DNA of 64,000 nt from Gammaproteobacteria bacterium (GCA_020850735.1 JADZEE010000009.1:38977-102976); one strand, 5' to 3'. Positions 23,438 through 34,711 are shown, counted from the stretch's first letter. Notes: generated by a model from the sequence alone, not told the origin. Numbers and translations are program-made.

Positions 23438-24745
23438 TCAGATCGTGGGCTCGGACCGCGGGCTGCGACGGCCCGGGCGGCGCCGGCCGCCACCACGGCC
23501 GTCGCCCGGGCCGCCCCCGTCGCGCCGCCGCGGAACGCGGTCGTCGCGCTCGATCCGGGCCGCGGGCGCAGGCTTGACCAGCATTTCGTCGCTGAGCGAC
23601 AGGGTCGGGATACGGTGACCGATGAGTTCCTCTATCTCGGCCAGGGAAAACACGAACTGCTCACACGCGAACGAGATTGCGTCGCCGGTCTCGCCGGCAC
23701 GGGCGGTGCGGCCGATCCGATGCACGTAGTCCTCGGCGTTCTGCGGCAGGTCGAAATTGATGACGTGACTGACCCCGGGAATGTGCAGTCCGCGCGCAGC
23801 GACGTCGGTGGCCACCAGTATCGGCAGTTCGCCGGTGGCGAACTGGTGAATGAGCTTCTGGCGCTTTTTCTGCAGCACGTCGCCGGTCAGGCGGGCGGCC
23901 TCGAAACCGTTGCCGCACAGCACCGCCTCCACCTGCTCCGCGCCGCGGCGCGTATTGACGAAAATGAGCGTGCGGGTCGGCGCCTCGCGCTGCAGCACAC
24001 CGATGAGCAACGGGAACTTCTCGCGGCTCTCGACGTGATAGAGAAGCTGCGTGACCTTGTCGACCGTGACCTTGTCCGGCTCGATTTCGATAGCCTCGGC
24101 GTTGTTCATGTGCTCGTAGGCGAGCTCGTGTACGCGCAGGCTGAGCGTCGCGGAGAACAGCATGTTCAGCCGTTCCGTCGCCTTGGGCATGCGCCGCAGC
24201 AGGAAACGGATATCCTTGATGAAACCGAGGTCGAACATGCGGTCGGCCTCGTCGAGGACAAGGACCTCGATGGACTTCAAATCGAAGATGCGCTGCTTGA
24301 AATAGTCGATGATGCGCCCGGGCGTGCCGATGAGCACATCGACCCCGTCGGCAATGGCGTCGCGCTGCTTGTCGTAGTCCACGCCACCGTACACGAGCGC
24401 AAATTTCAGCTCGGTATGCCCACCCAGGCTCAACGCGTCCTTGTGGATCTGGATCGCGAGCTCGCGCGTCGGGGCGAGCACGATGGCGCGCGGGTCGTTC
24501 GGCCGGCGGCGCTCGTCGGCGGGTCTGGACAGCAGGTGCTGCATGATCGCGAGCAGGAACGCGGCGGTTTTGCCGGTGCCGGTCTGGGCCTGTCCGGCGA
24601 CGTCCCGGCCGGCGAGCGCGAGCGGCAGGGCCGCGGCCTGGATAGGGGTGCAGTGAGTGAAGCCGACGCGGCTCAGACCCTCGATCAGCACCGGGAGCAG
24701 AGGCAGGTCCGTAAAGGGGGTGTTCGTGACAAGGTCTTGTTGCAT
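23438..24745 (-). CDS. rhlB: DEAD-box RNA helicase RhlB-like
   Basis: A 435-residue helicase. Motifs: a Q motif (GFTHCTPIQ), motif I AQTGTGKT, motif Ia PTRELAIQ, motif II LDEADRMFD, motif III SATLS, and motif VI HRIGRTARAG. The C-terminal tail (about 390-435) is rich in Arg and Gly and probably binds RNA or RNase E. The chosen ATG gives a normal N-terminus (MQQDLVTNTPFTDLPL). It is divergent from trxA, and rho follows trxA, as in E. coli rhlB/trxA/rho. Confidence 0.94.
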   Translation of the reverse strand: MQQDLVTNTPFTDLPLLPVLIEGLSRVGFTHCTPIQAAALPLALAGRDVAGQAQTGTGKTAAFLLAIMQHLLSRPADERRRPNDPRAIVLAPTRELAIQIHKDALSLGGHTELKFALVYGGVDYDKQRDAIADGVDVLIGTPGRIIDYFKQRIFDLKSIEVLVLDEADRMFDLGFIKDIRFLLRRMPKATERLNMLFSATLSLRVHELAYEHMNNAEAIEIEPDKVTVDKVTQLLYHVESREKFPLLIGVLQREAPTRTLIFVNTRRGAEQVEAVLCGNGFEAARLTGDVLQKKRQKLIHQFATGELPILVATDVAARGLHIPGVSHVINFDLPQNAEDYVHRIGRTARAGETGDAISFACEQFVFSLAEIEELIGHRIPTLSLSDEMLVKPAPAARIERDDRVPRRRDGGGPGDGRGGGRRRPGRRSPRSEPTI

Positions 24746-24815
24746 CAGGGGAACAGGATAGCGCAATTTCGCCCCGGTGACGCGTACTCGCCCGGCGGGG
24801 GTCGCTACGGCAGGC

Positions 24816-24845
24816 TTGCAAACGCGCGCCGGTTCGGCCGAGAAT
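24816..24845 (+). promoter_or_regulatory. Candidate sigma-70 promoter for trxA
   Basis: TTGCAA, an 18-bp spacer and GAGAAT, about 42 bp upstream of trxA in the intergenic region shared with divergent rhlB. Confidence 0.35.
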
Positions 24846-24886
24846 GGCCTCGATTTTTCCGTCAAGTCGCGGGAGCCCGGCGTTAA

Positions 24887-25213
24887 ATGAGTGATTCCAT
24901 CATGTACATCACGGACGATTCATTCGAAGAAGACGTCCTCAAGTCCAATGTGCCGGTCCTGGTGGACTACTGGGCTGAATGGTGCGGTCCGTGCAAGATG
25001 ATCGCTCCCATCCTCGACGAGGTCTCGACCGAGTACGCCGACCGTCTGCGCGTCGCCAAGCTGAACATCGACGACAACCCCGCGACGCCGCCCAAGTTCG
25101 GGATCCGCGGGATCCCGACCCTGATGCTGTTCAAAGACGGCAACGTCGCGGCGACCAAGGTCGGCGCGATGTCCAAGTCGCAATTGACCGCGTTCATCGA
25201 CAGCAATATCTGA
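24887..25213 (+). CDS. trxA: Thioredoxin 1
   Basis: A 108-residue protein with the redox-active WCGPC (in [12 protein letters not shown]) and the cis-proline loop [11 protein letters not shown]. It reduces protein disulfides in the cytoplasm. It is divergent from rhlB and lies 175 bp upstream of rho, matching the enterobacterial order. The GTTAA ATGAGTG context has a weak ribosome-binding site (GGGAG about 12 nt upstream). An internal Met6 is an alternative start. Confidence 0.97.
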   Translation: MSDSIMYITDDSFEEDVLKSNVPVLVDYWAEWCGPCKMIAPILDEVSTEYADRLRVAKLNIDDNPATPPKFGIRGIPTLMLFKDGNVAATKVGAMSKSQLTAFIDSNI

Positions 25214-25388
25214 CCGGATCGGTGCGCCGGCAACGCTGGACGAACCCGGAGGCGCGTGCTATCGTTCCACGCTAACAGCTGAAGTAACCGCCTTCCCAAG
25301 GCTGTTCTCCAAACCCAAGATTTCCTGCTCGATACCGCGGGCGCATGACCCGCGCGAACGGGCCCCCCTGCACGGCCCCACAAGTCCT
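25214..25388 (+). other. rho leader region
   Basis: A 175-bp non-coding stretch between trxA and rho. It has a C-rich, G-poor segment just before rho (CCTTCCCAAGG, then CTCCAAACCCAAG), which is the kind of sequence Rho binds, so attenuation by Rho of its own gene is possible. No leader peptide with a good start was found. Confidence 0.4.
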
Positions 25389-26645
25389 ATGAACCTGACA
25401 GAACTGAAACGCAAACCCGTGCACGAGCTCATCGCCCTCGCCGATGGCCTGGGCCTCGAGGGCGTCGCCCGCACGCGCAAACAGGACGTCATTTTCGGCA
25501 TCCTCAAGGCTCACGCGAAAAAAGGCGAGGACATCTCCGGCGACGGCGTGCTCGAGATCCTGCAGGACGGTTTCGGCTTTCTGCGCTCGGCGGACTGTTC
25601 CTACCTCGCCGGCCCCGACGACATCTACGTTTCACCCTCGCAGATCCGGCGTTTCAACCTGCGCACGGGCGACAGCATTTCGGGCAAAATCCGGCCGCCC
25701 AAGGACGGCGAGCGGTATTTCGCGCTGCTCAAGGTCAATGACATCAACTTCGAGACGCCGGAGAACGCCAAGCACAAGGTCCTGTTTGAAAACCTGACGC
25801 CGCTGTTCCCGAACGAGCGGCTGAAGCTCGAAATCGGCAACGGGACGACCGAGGACCTGACGCCGCGCATGCTCGACCTGGTCGCCCCCATCGGCAAGGG
25901 CCAGCGCGCCCTCATCGTCTCGCCGCCGAAGGCCGGCAAGACGATGATGCTCCAGAGCATCGCCCACTCGGTCGCGGCCAATCACGCCGAGTGCTACCTC
26001 ATCGTGCTGCTCATCGACGAACGGCCGGAGGAAGTCACCGAAATGGAGCGTTCGGTGAAGGGCGAGGTCGTCGCCAGCACTTTCGACGAGCCCGCCAGCC
26101 GGCACGTGCAGGTCGCCGAAATGGTGATTGAAAAGGCCAAGCGGCTGGTCGAGCACAAGCGTGACGTGGTCATCCTGCTCGACTCCATCACGCGCCTCGC
26201 GCGCGCCTACAACACGGTGGTGCCGTCCTCGGGCAAGGTGCTCACCGGTGGCGTCGACGCCAACGCGCTGCAACGGCCGAAGCGCTTTTTCGGCGCCGCG
26301 CGCAACATCGAGGAAGGGGGCAGCCTGACCATCGTAGCGACGGCCCTCATCGACACCGGCTCGCGCATGGACGACGTCATCTACGAGGAGTTCAAAGGCA
26401 CGGGCAACAGCGAAATCCACCTCGAGCGCAAGATCTCCGAGAAACGCGTGTTCCCGTCCATCAATATCAATCGTTCGGGAACCCGCAAGGAAGAGCTGCT
26501 CACCGAGCCGGACGAACTGCAGAAGCTGTGGATCCTGCGCAAGCTCCTGCACCCGATGGACGAACTGCAGGCGATGGAATTCCTGCTCGAGCGCCTCAAG
26601 GCGACCAAGAACAACGCCGACTTCTTCGATTCGATGCGCCGCTGA
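25389..26645 (+). CDS. rho: Transcription termination factor Rho
   Basis: A 418-residue hexameric RNA-dependent ATPase. The N-terminal Rho_N helix region begins [21 protein letters not shown] cold-shock-like RNA-binding domain follows ([23 protein letters not shown]). The ATPase domain has Walker A SPPKAGKT, Walker [14 protein letters not shown] and the R-loop segment. Length is as in E. coli (419). Confidence 0.98.
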   Translation: MNLTELKRKPVHELIALADGLGLEGVARTRKQDVIFGILKAHAKKGEDISGDGVLEILQDGFGFLRSADCSYLAGPDDIYVSPSQIRRFNLRTGDSISGKIRPPKDGERYFALLKVNDINFETPENAKHKVLFENLTPLFPNERLKLEIGNGTTEDLTPRMLDLVAPIGKGQRALIVSPPKAGKTMMLQSIAHSVAANHAECYLIVLLIDERPEEVTEMERSVKGEVVASTFDEPASRHVQVAEMVIEKAKRLVEHKRDVVILLDSITRLARAYNTVVPSSGKVLTGGVDANALQRPKRFFGAARNIEEGGSLTIVATALIDTGSRMDDVIYEEFKGTGNSEIHLERKISEKRVFPSININRSGTRKEELLTEPDELQKLWILRKLLHPMDELQAMEFLLERLKATKNNADFFDSMRR

Positions 26646-26731
26646 GGCGCTCGCACCGACCCCGCATCGCGCCAGGCGCGCGCCGCAGTCCGGTCATTCC
26701 CGCGGGCGCCGGCGTTGCGCGCCCCTGCCGC

Positions 26732-27073
26732 TCAACCCGGCGGCCAACCGAGACGGCGACCGGCAAGCACGTGCACGTGCAGGTGGAACACCGATTGTCC
26801 GGCGTCCGCGCCGTTGTTCACGACCAGCCTGAAATTCTGGCCGTAACCGAGTTCCGACGCGACGCGGCCGGCGACGAGCAGCAGGTGGCCGAGCATGGGC
26901 GCATCACCATCCACCGCGTCCGAAAGCTTGGCGATCGGCGTCTTGGGAACGACCAGGACGTGCACGGGCGCCTGCGGGTTGATGTCACGAAATGCCAGGC
27001 ACTGATCGTCCTCGTAGACGATGTCGGCCGGGATCTCGCGGTTGATGATCTTCACGAACAGAGTGTCGGCCAT
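26732..27073 (-). CDS. HIT family nucleotide-binding protein (HinT-like)
   Basis: A 113-residue protein with the HIT motif HLHVHVL and typical HinT sequence (FVKIINREIPADIVYEDD, FRDINPQAPVHVLVVPK). Family members hydrolyse purine phosphoramidates such as AMP-NH2 or AMP-lysine. It ends close to the convergent rho gene, and lies 20 bp downstream of a NUDIX hydrolase gene on the same strand, probably one operon. Confidence 0.95.
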   Translation of the reverse strand: MADTLFVKIINREIPADIVYEDDQCLAFRDINPQAPVHVLVVPKTPIAKLSDAVDGDAPMLGHLLLVAGRVASELGYGQNFRLVVNNGADAGQSVFHLHVHVLAGRRLGWPPG

Positions 27074-27093
27074 GATTCGCTCCGTGATCGCAG

Positions 27094-27672
27094 TCAGAGT
27101 TGACGCCGATTGCGGCGGGGGAAAAAGCCCGCCCGCTCATCATGGCCGACGATGTCGCCCATGCGCATGGGGAAATGCCCGATGGAACGGTCCTCGAGCA
27201 GGAAGCGCAGCGTGTGATGGATGGTTGGAAAGGCAAGCTCGTCCCAGGGCAATGTGGTGACGTCGAACAAACCGACTTCGAGCGTCTCCTCGCCGGCGGC
27301 GAAGTCGAGATCGATCAGGCGGGCGCGGAACATCATGTAGACCTGATTGATGTGCGGCAGGTTGAACAACGTGTACAGGTCCAGAACCTCGACCCGCGCG
27401 CGCGCTTCCTCGAGGGTTTCGCGAGCCGCCGCCTCGACGGCCGTTTCCTCGTTTTCCATGAACCCGGCGGGCAGCGTCCAGCGGCCATAACGCGGCTCGA
27501 TGCCGCGCCGGCACAGCAGTACCCGGCCTTCCCATTCCGGGATGCAACCGGCGACGATGCGCGGATTCTGGTAGTGCACCATGCCGCAGGAATCGCACAC
27601 GTGCCGCTGGCGGTTGTCGCCGGGCGGGATCCTGCGCGCGATCGGGGCGCCACAGTTCGAGCAGAACTTCAT
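27094..27672 (-). CDS. Zinc-ribbon NUDIX hydrolase
   Basis: A 192-residue protein. The N-terminal zinc ribbon has two CxxC pairs (CSNCG, CDSCG). The NUDIX box follows the GX5EX7REUXEEXGU pattern in GFMENEETAVEAAARETLEE. This architecture resembles the C-terminal half of NudC (NADH pyrophosphatase), but the NudC-specific SQPWPFP motif is absent, so the substrate is unknown. It precedes the HIT protein gene, another nucleotide-cleaning enzyme. Confidence 0.93.
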   Translation of the reverse strand: MKFCSNCGAPIARRIPPGDNRQRHVCDSCGMVHYQNPRIVAGCIPEWEGRVLLCRRGIEPRYGRWTLPAGFMENEETAVEAAARETLEEARARVEVLDLYTLFNLPHINQVYMMFRARLIDLDFAAGEETLEVGLFDVTTLPWDELAFPTIHHTLRFLLEDRSIGHFPMRMGDIVGHDERAGFFPRRNRRQL

Positions 27673-27746
27673 GCGCGCCGATTATGCCACGGTGCGCCGA
27701 CGTGCATGGGCGCCAGGGGCTCGTGCGCACGGCCCGCACGCACGAT

Positions 27747-28350
27747 TCACAGCAGCGGTTCGAGCGCCGGCCAGACGTTGTCGAGCATCCGTGCCTGCTC
27801 TGAGCTGCGCGGGTGCAAACCGTCGTCCTGCATCAGCTCGGGGTTTTCGGCGACACCGCTGAGGATGGGCGTGGAGATTGCCGCGCCGGTCGCCGCGGCC
27901 ACGTCACCGAAAACGGCGGCGAAACGATCCGTATACACGGGGCCGTAGTTGGGCGGCATGCGCACCGGCACGATCAGAACCCGCGCCGCGCTTGCCTGCG
28001 CGCGCGTGACGATCTCGCGCAGGTTGCGGCCGAACTCCTCCAGCGACAGGCCACGCAGGCCGTCGTTGCCGCCGAGCTCGACGACGACCACTTCCGGCCG
28101 GTGGCGAGCCAGGGCGTCAGGCAGACGCGCCAGCGCGGACCGGGTCGTGTCGCCGCTCACGCTCGCGTTCACCACGGTCAGGGGCCGCGGTCGGATCAGG
28201 AGCCGGCGCGCCAGCAACGCGACCCAGCCGGACTCCGGGCTGATACCATAGGCCGCGCTCAGACTGTCGCCGAGGACGAGCAGCGTGGCGGATCCCGAGG
28301 CGCACGCCGGGAACCCGACGATTGCCAGCCATACCAAGAGCAAGATGCGC

Positions 28351-28352
<2 letters not shown>
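27747..28352 (-). CDS. tesA: Arylesterase / thioesterase I (SGNH hydrolase)
   Basis: A 201-residue periplasmic hydrolase. A signal peptide (MRILLLVWLAIVGFPACASG) is followed by the SGNH blocks: GDSLSAAYG (nucleophile Ser), a Gly in block II, GGNDGLRG and the catalytic pair DGLHP. It hydrolyses acyl-thioesters or aryl esters. It is divergent from ybbA, as in E. coli, and its start codon overlaps the ybbA start on the other strand. Confidence 0.95.
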
Positions 28353-29044
<692 letters not shown>

Positions 29045-29058
<14 letters not shown>

Positions 29059-31573
29059 GCGAAAGCACGCCGGCGCGCGTGCCGGGATCCTGGGTCGGCT
29101 CGCGCTGCGCAGCCTGGTGCGTGACTGGCGCAGCGGCGAACTCGCACTCGTGCTCGGCGCGCTGGTGCTCGCAGTCGCCGCGACCTCCGCCGTCGGCTTT
29201 TTCACCGACCGGATCGGGCGCGCGCTGGCGTTCGAGAGCGGCGCGTTGCTCGGTGGTGATCTCGCGGTCGAATCAGGCGACCCGCTGCCCGGGGCCCTGC
29301 TCGATTCAGCACTGGCACACGGCTTGGACGTGGCACGCACGCTTGCGTTCCGCAGCGTGGCCGTGGCCGGCGACCGGCTCGAGCTCGCGGAGATCAAGGC
29401 AGTCGACGGCCGCTATCCGCTGCGCGGCAGCCTGGTGGTCGCGGATGCGCCGTTCGGCATTGGCCGCGAGACCCGCGATGTACCGGCGAGCGGCGAGATA
29501 TGGGTGGAAGCGCGCCTGCTCCAGGCGCTGGACGTCGCGGTGGGCGATCGCGTAGGGCTGGGTGCGACACAGTTCGTCGTCGCCGCCGTCCTGCAGATCG
29601 AACCGGACCGCGGAGGCGATCTGTTCAACATTGCGCCGCGCGTACTCATGCATCTGGACGACGTGGCGCGCACCGGTCTGGTCGTTCGCGGCAGCCGAGT
29701 GACCTACCGCTGGCTTTTCGCCGGGCCGCCAGCCGGCGTGCAGGCGCTGCGCAAGGAGGCCGGCGACACGGGCCGGCCCGGACTGCGCCTGCGCACCGTC
29801 GACGACGCCCGGCCGGAGATCCGCGCAGCGCTGGCACGCGCGCAACAGTTCCTCGGGCTGGCGGCGCTGGTGGCAGTCGTCGTGGCCGGTATTGCCATCG
29901 CCACCGCGGCGAGCCGCTATGTTTCCCGCCACTTCGACACCGTCGCTATCTTGCGCTGCGTGGGCGCAACGCAGGCGGCCGTGCTCACCATCATCGGCGT
30001 CGAACTCGGCGTACTCGGTCTGCTCGGCGGTGCGCTCGGCATCGTCGCCGGTTGGATCGCCCAGTCGGGCCTGGCCGCCGCCGCAGGGCGCATCACCGGC
30101 GCGGCGTTGCCGGCGGCGGGCGCAGGTCCGGCCTTGCAGGGGCTGCTGACCGGTATGCTCGCGCTGGTCGGCTTTGCCCTGCCGCAATTACTGCGCCTGC
30201 GCGCCGTGCCTCCGGCGCGGGTGCTGCGTCGCGATCTCGAACCACCGTCGCTGGGCGGCTGGATCAGCTTCGGCGCGCCGGTGCTCGTGATCGTCCTGCT
30301 CGCGCCCAAGTCACTGGCCGAGCCGCAGCTCACGGCCTGGGTCGTGGGCGCATCGGTGGCGGCGGTAGCGCTGCTGGCACTGTCGGGCTGGGCCTTCGTT
30401 CGCGGTGCGGATCGGCTGCGCGCGCACGCCACGGGCGTGTGGCGTATCGGCCTGGCGGCCATCACCCGGCGCGCCGGTACCAGCGTGCTGCAGGCCGTGA
30501 CGCTGGGCCTGGGCCTGACGGTGATGCTGCTGCTCACCATCGTGCGCGGCGATCTGCTCGCCGGCTGGCGCGCGAGCCTGCCGCCAGCGGCACCGAATCA
30601 TTTTCTCGTCAATGTGCAGACCGGGGAGCGCGAAGCCCTGCGACGCTGGTTCGCGGCGCGCGAGCTCACGCCACCGGCGCTGCACCCGATGGTACGCGCC
30701 CGGCTCACGCACGTGAACGGCGTGGCGGTGGACGTCGACGGCTACGACGATCCGCGCGCCCGACGTCTCGCCGAACGCGACTTCAACCTGTCGTGGGCCA
30801 CCGTACCCGGGAAGGACAATCAAGTGGTCGCGGGTCGCTGGTGGAGCGCGACCGCGAACCCCCTCGAACAGCTCTCGATCGAACGGGGTATCGCGCTCAC
30901 GCTCGGCTTCGCGCTCGGCGACGAATTGCGTTTCAGCGTCGCCGGTGAGCCGGTGAGCGGCCGGATCACCAGTTTGCGCGAGGTCGCGTGGGACAGCTTC
31001 AACGTCAATTTCTTCGTGCTTGCACCACCGGGACTGCTCGAGCGCTTCCCGGCGACGTGGATCACGGCCTTCCACCTGGAGCCCGGCGCGCAGTCCAGGC
31101 TGGTCGAGCTGGTGCGCGCGTTTCCGAGCGTCACGGTCATCGACGTCGATGCGATGATGCGCCAGGTGCGCCGCATCATCGACCGGGTCACGCTCGCGGT
31201 GGAGTACGTGTTCGGCTTCACCGTGCTCGCGGGGCTGCTGGTCCTGTACGCGGCGCTGCAAGCCACACATGACGAGCGCATCCGTGAAGCCGCGGTGCTG
31301 CGCGCGCTCGGCGCCCGCAATGGCCAGGTGCGTGCGGGCATCGTCGTCGAGTTGCTCGTGCTCGGCGCGCTGTGCGGTGCGGTGGCCGCGATAACCGCCA
31401 CGGCCGCCGGCTACGCGCTCGCCCGCTTCGTGTTCGATCTGCCTTACAGCCCGGGCTACGGCTTGTGGCCGCTCGCCGTCGCCGCCGGCAGCGTCGCCGT
31501 GACCCTGGTCGGCTGGCTCGGCATGCGACCGGTGCTGACCACACCGGCCGCAGTCGTTCTGCGCCGGCTGTGA
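29045..31573 (+). CDS. ybbP: FtsX-like ABC permease YbbP
   Basis: About 842 residues. An N-terminal membrane segment and periplasmic domain precede a first FtsX module (about 255-345), a middle helix group (about 395-490), a large periplasmic domain, and a C-terminal FtsX module with AAVLRALGARNGQVR and a final MRPVL...LRRL. With YbbA it forms a putative envelope ABC complex of unknown substrate. The GTG at 29045 overlaps ybbA by 14 bp. No later start keeps the first membrane helix (LALVLGALVLAVAATSAVG). Confidence 0.92.
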
Positions 31574-31622
31574 GCGGAGCGCCCGGCACGTCGGCCGCGA
31601 CGCGCCGGCGGCGCTTTCGGCG

Positions 31623-32414
31623 TCAGCCGCCGGGCGCCGGATCCGACCGCCGTGCGAGCTTTCGCAATGCCTGCGCGCTGGGCTCGACGACCTGCCCGCG
31701 GCGGCGTTCGAGCTCCGCGAACACGGCCTGCGCATCGGTATGGACGATGCCGGCAGGTTCGGTCACGCGTTCGCGTGGCCGGGCGAGCGCGGCGTATGCG
31801 GCCTCGAGCCGGCCGGCCTCGAGCCCGGTCACTCCGGCCAGCGCGCGCAGCGCCGCGGCGGGCGCGTGCATGAGCTCGTCGTAGGCGACCACGCAGCCCC
31901 CGAAGGTGTCGAGCAGGCTCAGGCCGTTGCGATACAGGCGCACGTAGTCCCGCGCGAGGCTCTCGGGGGGATCGTAGGTGCGGCCGACCAGCAGGCTCGT
32001 CGCGTTCGGCTCGAAGCGCCGGTAACTGAGGATGACGCGTGGATCGCAACCGAGGCGGAACGCCGGCTGCACGACCAGGTCGAGATCCCCGATCTTGAAA
32101 AAATTCGCCGCCGCCAACGCGCGTCGCAATCGCCGCCGTGCGCGCGCCCGGTACAGTGCCGCTTCCAGGCGCGGCGACAGCAGGGACCGCCCGTGCAACG
32201 CCTCGAAGCCGCGCCGGTAGTAGCGCGCGGCGAGGATGATCTGCGGATGTTCGAGCACCCCGCGATCGGCATCCCAGATCGAGGGCACGGGCAGCCCGAA
32301 ATCGGCGCCGGCGTGCGCCAGGACGGCGCTGAGCAGGGACGAGCCGGAACGACCGGTAGTGAGGATGAACCAGCAGCGTCGCCCCGGATCACCGGCGGGT
32401 CGGGGAAGATTCAT
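31623..32414 (-). CDS. Sulfotransferase-fold protein
   Basis: A 263-residue cytoplasmic protein. The N-terminal P-loop-like PAPS 5'-phosphosulfate motif is LTTGRSGSSLLSAVL, typical for sulfotransferase-family proteins acting on glycans or small molecules. A later segment, DPRVILSYRR, could be the 3'-phosphate-binding region, followed by an arginine-rich C-terminus. It is the third gene of a minus-strand cassette (cupin, FkbM methyltransferase, this gene), 13 bp after FkbM. The substrate is unknown. Confidence 0.8.
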   Translation of the reverse strand: MNLPRPAGDPGRRCWFILTTGRSGSSLLSAVLAHAGADFGLPVPSIWDADRGVLEHPQIILAARYYRRGFEALHGRSLLSPRLEAALYRARARRRLRRALAAANFFKIGDLDLVVQPAFRLGCDPRVILSYRRFEPNATSLLVGRTYDPPESLARDYVRLYRNGLSLLDTFGGCVVAYDELMHAPAAALRALAGVTGLEAGRLEAAYAALARPRERVTEPAGIVHTDAQAVFAELERRRGQVVEPSAQALRKLARRSDPAPGG

Positions 32415-32427
32415 GGACGCAGCCGGC

Positions 32428-33153
32428 TCACTGCGGCCGGAATATGAAATTGTTGACGTAGGGACGGCTGCGATCCCCGCGCAGCCGGGCCGCCTGCAGC
32501 GAGTCCACACTGAACTGCGCCAGATCGTGGAGCTCGCCGGCGAGCAGGAACCAGCCGTGATAGCCGAGATCCTGTATGTACTCGAACACCGACTGGATCG
32601 GCTTGTCCAGATGCCGCTGCTCGATTTCCACGAGCAGCACCGGCCGGGAACGCGCCAGTGTGCCGCGCGCGCCACGCAAGATGCGCTCCTCGGCGCCCTC
32701 GGCGTCGATCTTCATGAAGCCGACGTCGTCGAGCCCGAAATCGTCCAGCCGCTCGAGCGTTACGTCGATGCCGGCGGCCGCGGGCGCACCGAGGCGCGCG
32801 GCCTGGCTCTGCGGACCGCCACGCAGCTCCAGACGGGCGCTGCCGGTCGTGTCTGCCAGCGCACATTCGTGCACCTGCACGCGCCTACCGTACGCCCGGC
32901 GCAGAAAGCGCGCGCAGTCGGGCTGCGGCTCGAAGGCGTGAACGGCGCGCGCCAGCCGCGCGAGGAAGAAGGTGTACGCGCCGCGATAGGCACCCACGTC
33001 CACGGCGTCGCGCCGCCCGTCCACGAGAGTGCCGAGCAGATGGATTTCCGCCTCGCCGCGGCGCCAGTTGCGCCAGGCAATCGAGTACTTGAGCAGCCGC
33101 GCCGGCACCACGGCATCGGCTACCCGTCCCGGCAGGCGCCGCGCAGGCTTCAT
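32428..33153 (-). CDS. FkbM family methyltransferase
   Basis: A 241-residue SAM-dependent methyltransferase. Motif I is DVGAYRGAYTFFLARL and the FkbM hallmark is FMKIDAEGAEERILRGA. FkbM enzymes methylate hydroxyls on glycans or secondary metabolites. Its ATG overlaps the stop of the upstream cupin gene by 4 bp, and a sulfotransferase gene follows 13 bp later, so the three probably modify a common small molecule or surface glycan. Confidence 0.9.
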   Translation of the reverse strand: MKPARRLPGRVADAVVPARLLKYSIAWRNWRRGEAEIHLLGTLVDGRRDAVDVGAYRGAYTFFLARLARAVHAFEPQPDCARFLRRAYGRRVQVHECALADTTGSARLELRGGPQSQAARLGAPAAAGIDVTLERLDDFGLDDVGFMKIDAEGAEERILRGARGTLARSRPVLLVEIEQRHLDKPIQSVFEYIQDLGYHGWFLLAGELHDLAQFSVDSLQAARLRGDRSRPYVNNFIFRPQ

Positions 33154-33530
33154 GCCCTCCCCGGTCCGTGCGCGAGCACAGTTTCGTCCTCGGCCCGCCA
33201 TGGCGGCGAGACGATGGCGAGGAACTCCAGGGGCTCGTCGCCGGGGTTCTCGATCCACTGCACGACCGCCGGCGCAATGTGCACGGCGTCGCCGACCGCC
33301 ACCGGCACCACCTCGGCAGCGACGTGCATCACTGCGCAGCCCCGCAGTACGTAGTACACCTCGTGCGCGGCGAGGCGGTGCGGTACGGTCGCCGCACCGG
33401 GCTCGACGCGAGCGATCGCCAGCGAGAACGGCAGATCCGGCGTATCGTTGCGCGGATGCAGGAGCTCGCGTAAGCGCGACTCGTCGCCGGCGGTGAGTTC
33501 TTCACACTGCGCGGCACGCCTGACCAGCAT
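33150..33530 (-). CDS. Small cupin-fold protein
   Basis: A 126-residue protein with a single cupin domain. The metal site is made by HRLAAHEVYYVLRG (motif 1: H...HEVYYVL) and GDAVHIAP...QWIENPGDEPL (motif 2). It has a strong ribosome-binding site (GGGGGAG) and is the first gene of the cassette with FkbM and sulfotransferase genes. It could be an isomerase, dioxygenase or binding protein; sequence alone does not decide. Confidence 0.88.
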   Translation of the reverse strand: MLVRRAAQCEELTAGDESRLRELLHPRNDTPDLPFSLAIARVEPGAATVPHRLAAHEVYYVLRGCAVMHVAAEVVPVAVGDAVHIAPAVVQWIENPGDEPLEFLAIVSPPWRAEDETVLAHGPGRA

Positions 33531-33578
33531 CACAGTCTCCCCCTCGCCTGCCGCAGATCCGGTGCGTAGAATTCCCGC

Positions 33579-34691
33579 ATGCCGACCCACCCGAACAGCG
33601 CCGATTTCGAGCACGGCCGCCCCTCTGCGGTGGGTCTGCTGCTCACCAACCTGGGTACGCCCGATGCACCGACCACTGCCGCGGTGCGCCGCTATCTGCG
33701 CGAATTCCTGAGCGACCCCCGGGTCATCGAAGTCGCGCGCATTCCGTGGTGGTTCATACTCAACTTCGGCATCCTGCCCTTGCGGCCGCGACGGTCCGCG
33801 CACGCCTATGCCAGGATCTGGGAGGCGGAGGGCTCGCCACTGCTGCGTATCACCGCTCGCCAGGCGCAAGCGGTCGCAGCGCAATTCACTGCGCGCTGCC
33901 GCGCGCCGGTGCGCGTGGAATTCGCGATGCGCTATGGTAAGCCATCGCTGCGCTCTGTGCTCGAACGCCTGGCCGCGGCACAGGTGCGGCGGCTGCTGGT
34001 GTTACCGCTGTACCCGCAGTATTCGGCGACGACCACGGGCTCCACCTTCGATGCCGTCAGCAAGGCGCTGCGTTCGCACAGGTGGGTGCCGGAGTTGCGC
34101 TTTGTCGGCGGCTATCACGATGATCCGGTCTACATCGCCGCCCTGGCCGACTCGGTGCGCGAGCACTGGGATGCGCACGGGCGTGGCAAGCGTCTGCTGT
34201 TCTCGTTTCACGGTCTGCCGCGCGAATATCTGCTTGCCGGCGACCCCTACTTCTGTCAGTGCCACGCGACCGCGCGCCTGGTGGCGGAAGCGCTCGCGCT
34301 TCCCGGCAGCGACTGGCAGGTCGCGTTCCAGTCCCGCTTCGGCCCGCGCGAGTGGCTGCGCCCGTATACCGACGAGACGCTGCGGGAATGGGCTGGCGGC
34401 GGGCTCGGCAGCGTCGACGTGATCTGTCCCGGATTCGCCGCCGACTGCCTGGAGACTCTGGAGGAGATCGCCATGCTCAACCGCGACCTGTTCCTGGCAG
34501 CCGGCGGCGAGCGTTTCAGCTACATCCCCGCCCTCAACGACAGCGCCACGCACGCACAGGCCCTCACCGCGCTCGCCCTGCGGCACATGCGCGGCTGGCC
34601 GGAGCTGGAACAGGATTACGATCCCGCCGCCGCCGCCACGGCACGTAGCGAAGCCGCGGCACGCGCCCGGAAGCTCGGCGCGCCGCGCTGA
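33579..34691 (+). CDS. hemH: Ferrochelatase
   Basis: A 370-residue enzyme inserting Fe2+ into protoporphyrin IX. Motifs: GLLLTNLGTPDAP at the N-terminus, PLYPQYSATTTGSTFD, and the catalytic LFSFHGLPREYL, followed by a cysteine-containing GDPYFCQCHAT. Typical length. It is divergent from the cupin cassette, with 48 bp between starts. Confidence 0.97.
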   Translation: MPTHPNSADFEHGRPSAVGLLLTNLGTPDAPTTAAVRRYLREFLSDPRVIEVARIPWWFILNFGILPLRPRRSAHAYARIWEAEGSPLLRITARQAQAVAAQFTARCRAPVRVEFAMRYGKPSLRSVLERLAAAQVRRLLVLPLYPQYSATTTGSTFDAVSKALRSHRWVPELRFVGGYHDDPVYIAALADSVREHWDAHGRGKRLLFSFHGLPREYLLAGDPYFCQCHATARLVAEALALPGSDWQVAFQSRFGPREWLRPYTDETLREWAGGGLGSVDVICPGFAADCLETLEEIAMLNRDLFLAAGGERFSYIPALNDSATHAQALTALALRHMRGWPELEQDYDPAAAATARSEAAARARKLGAPR

Positions 34692-34711
34692 GCCCGGCGC
34701 GTACCCGGGTT

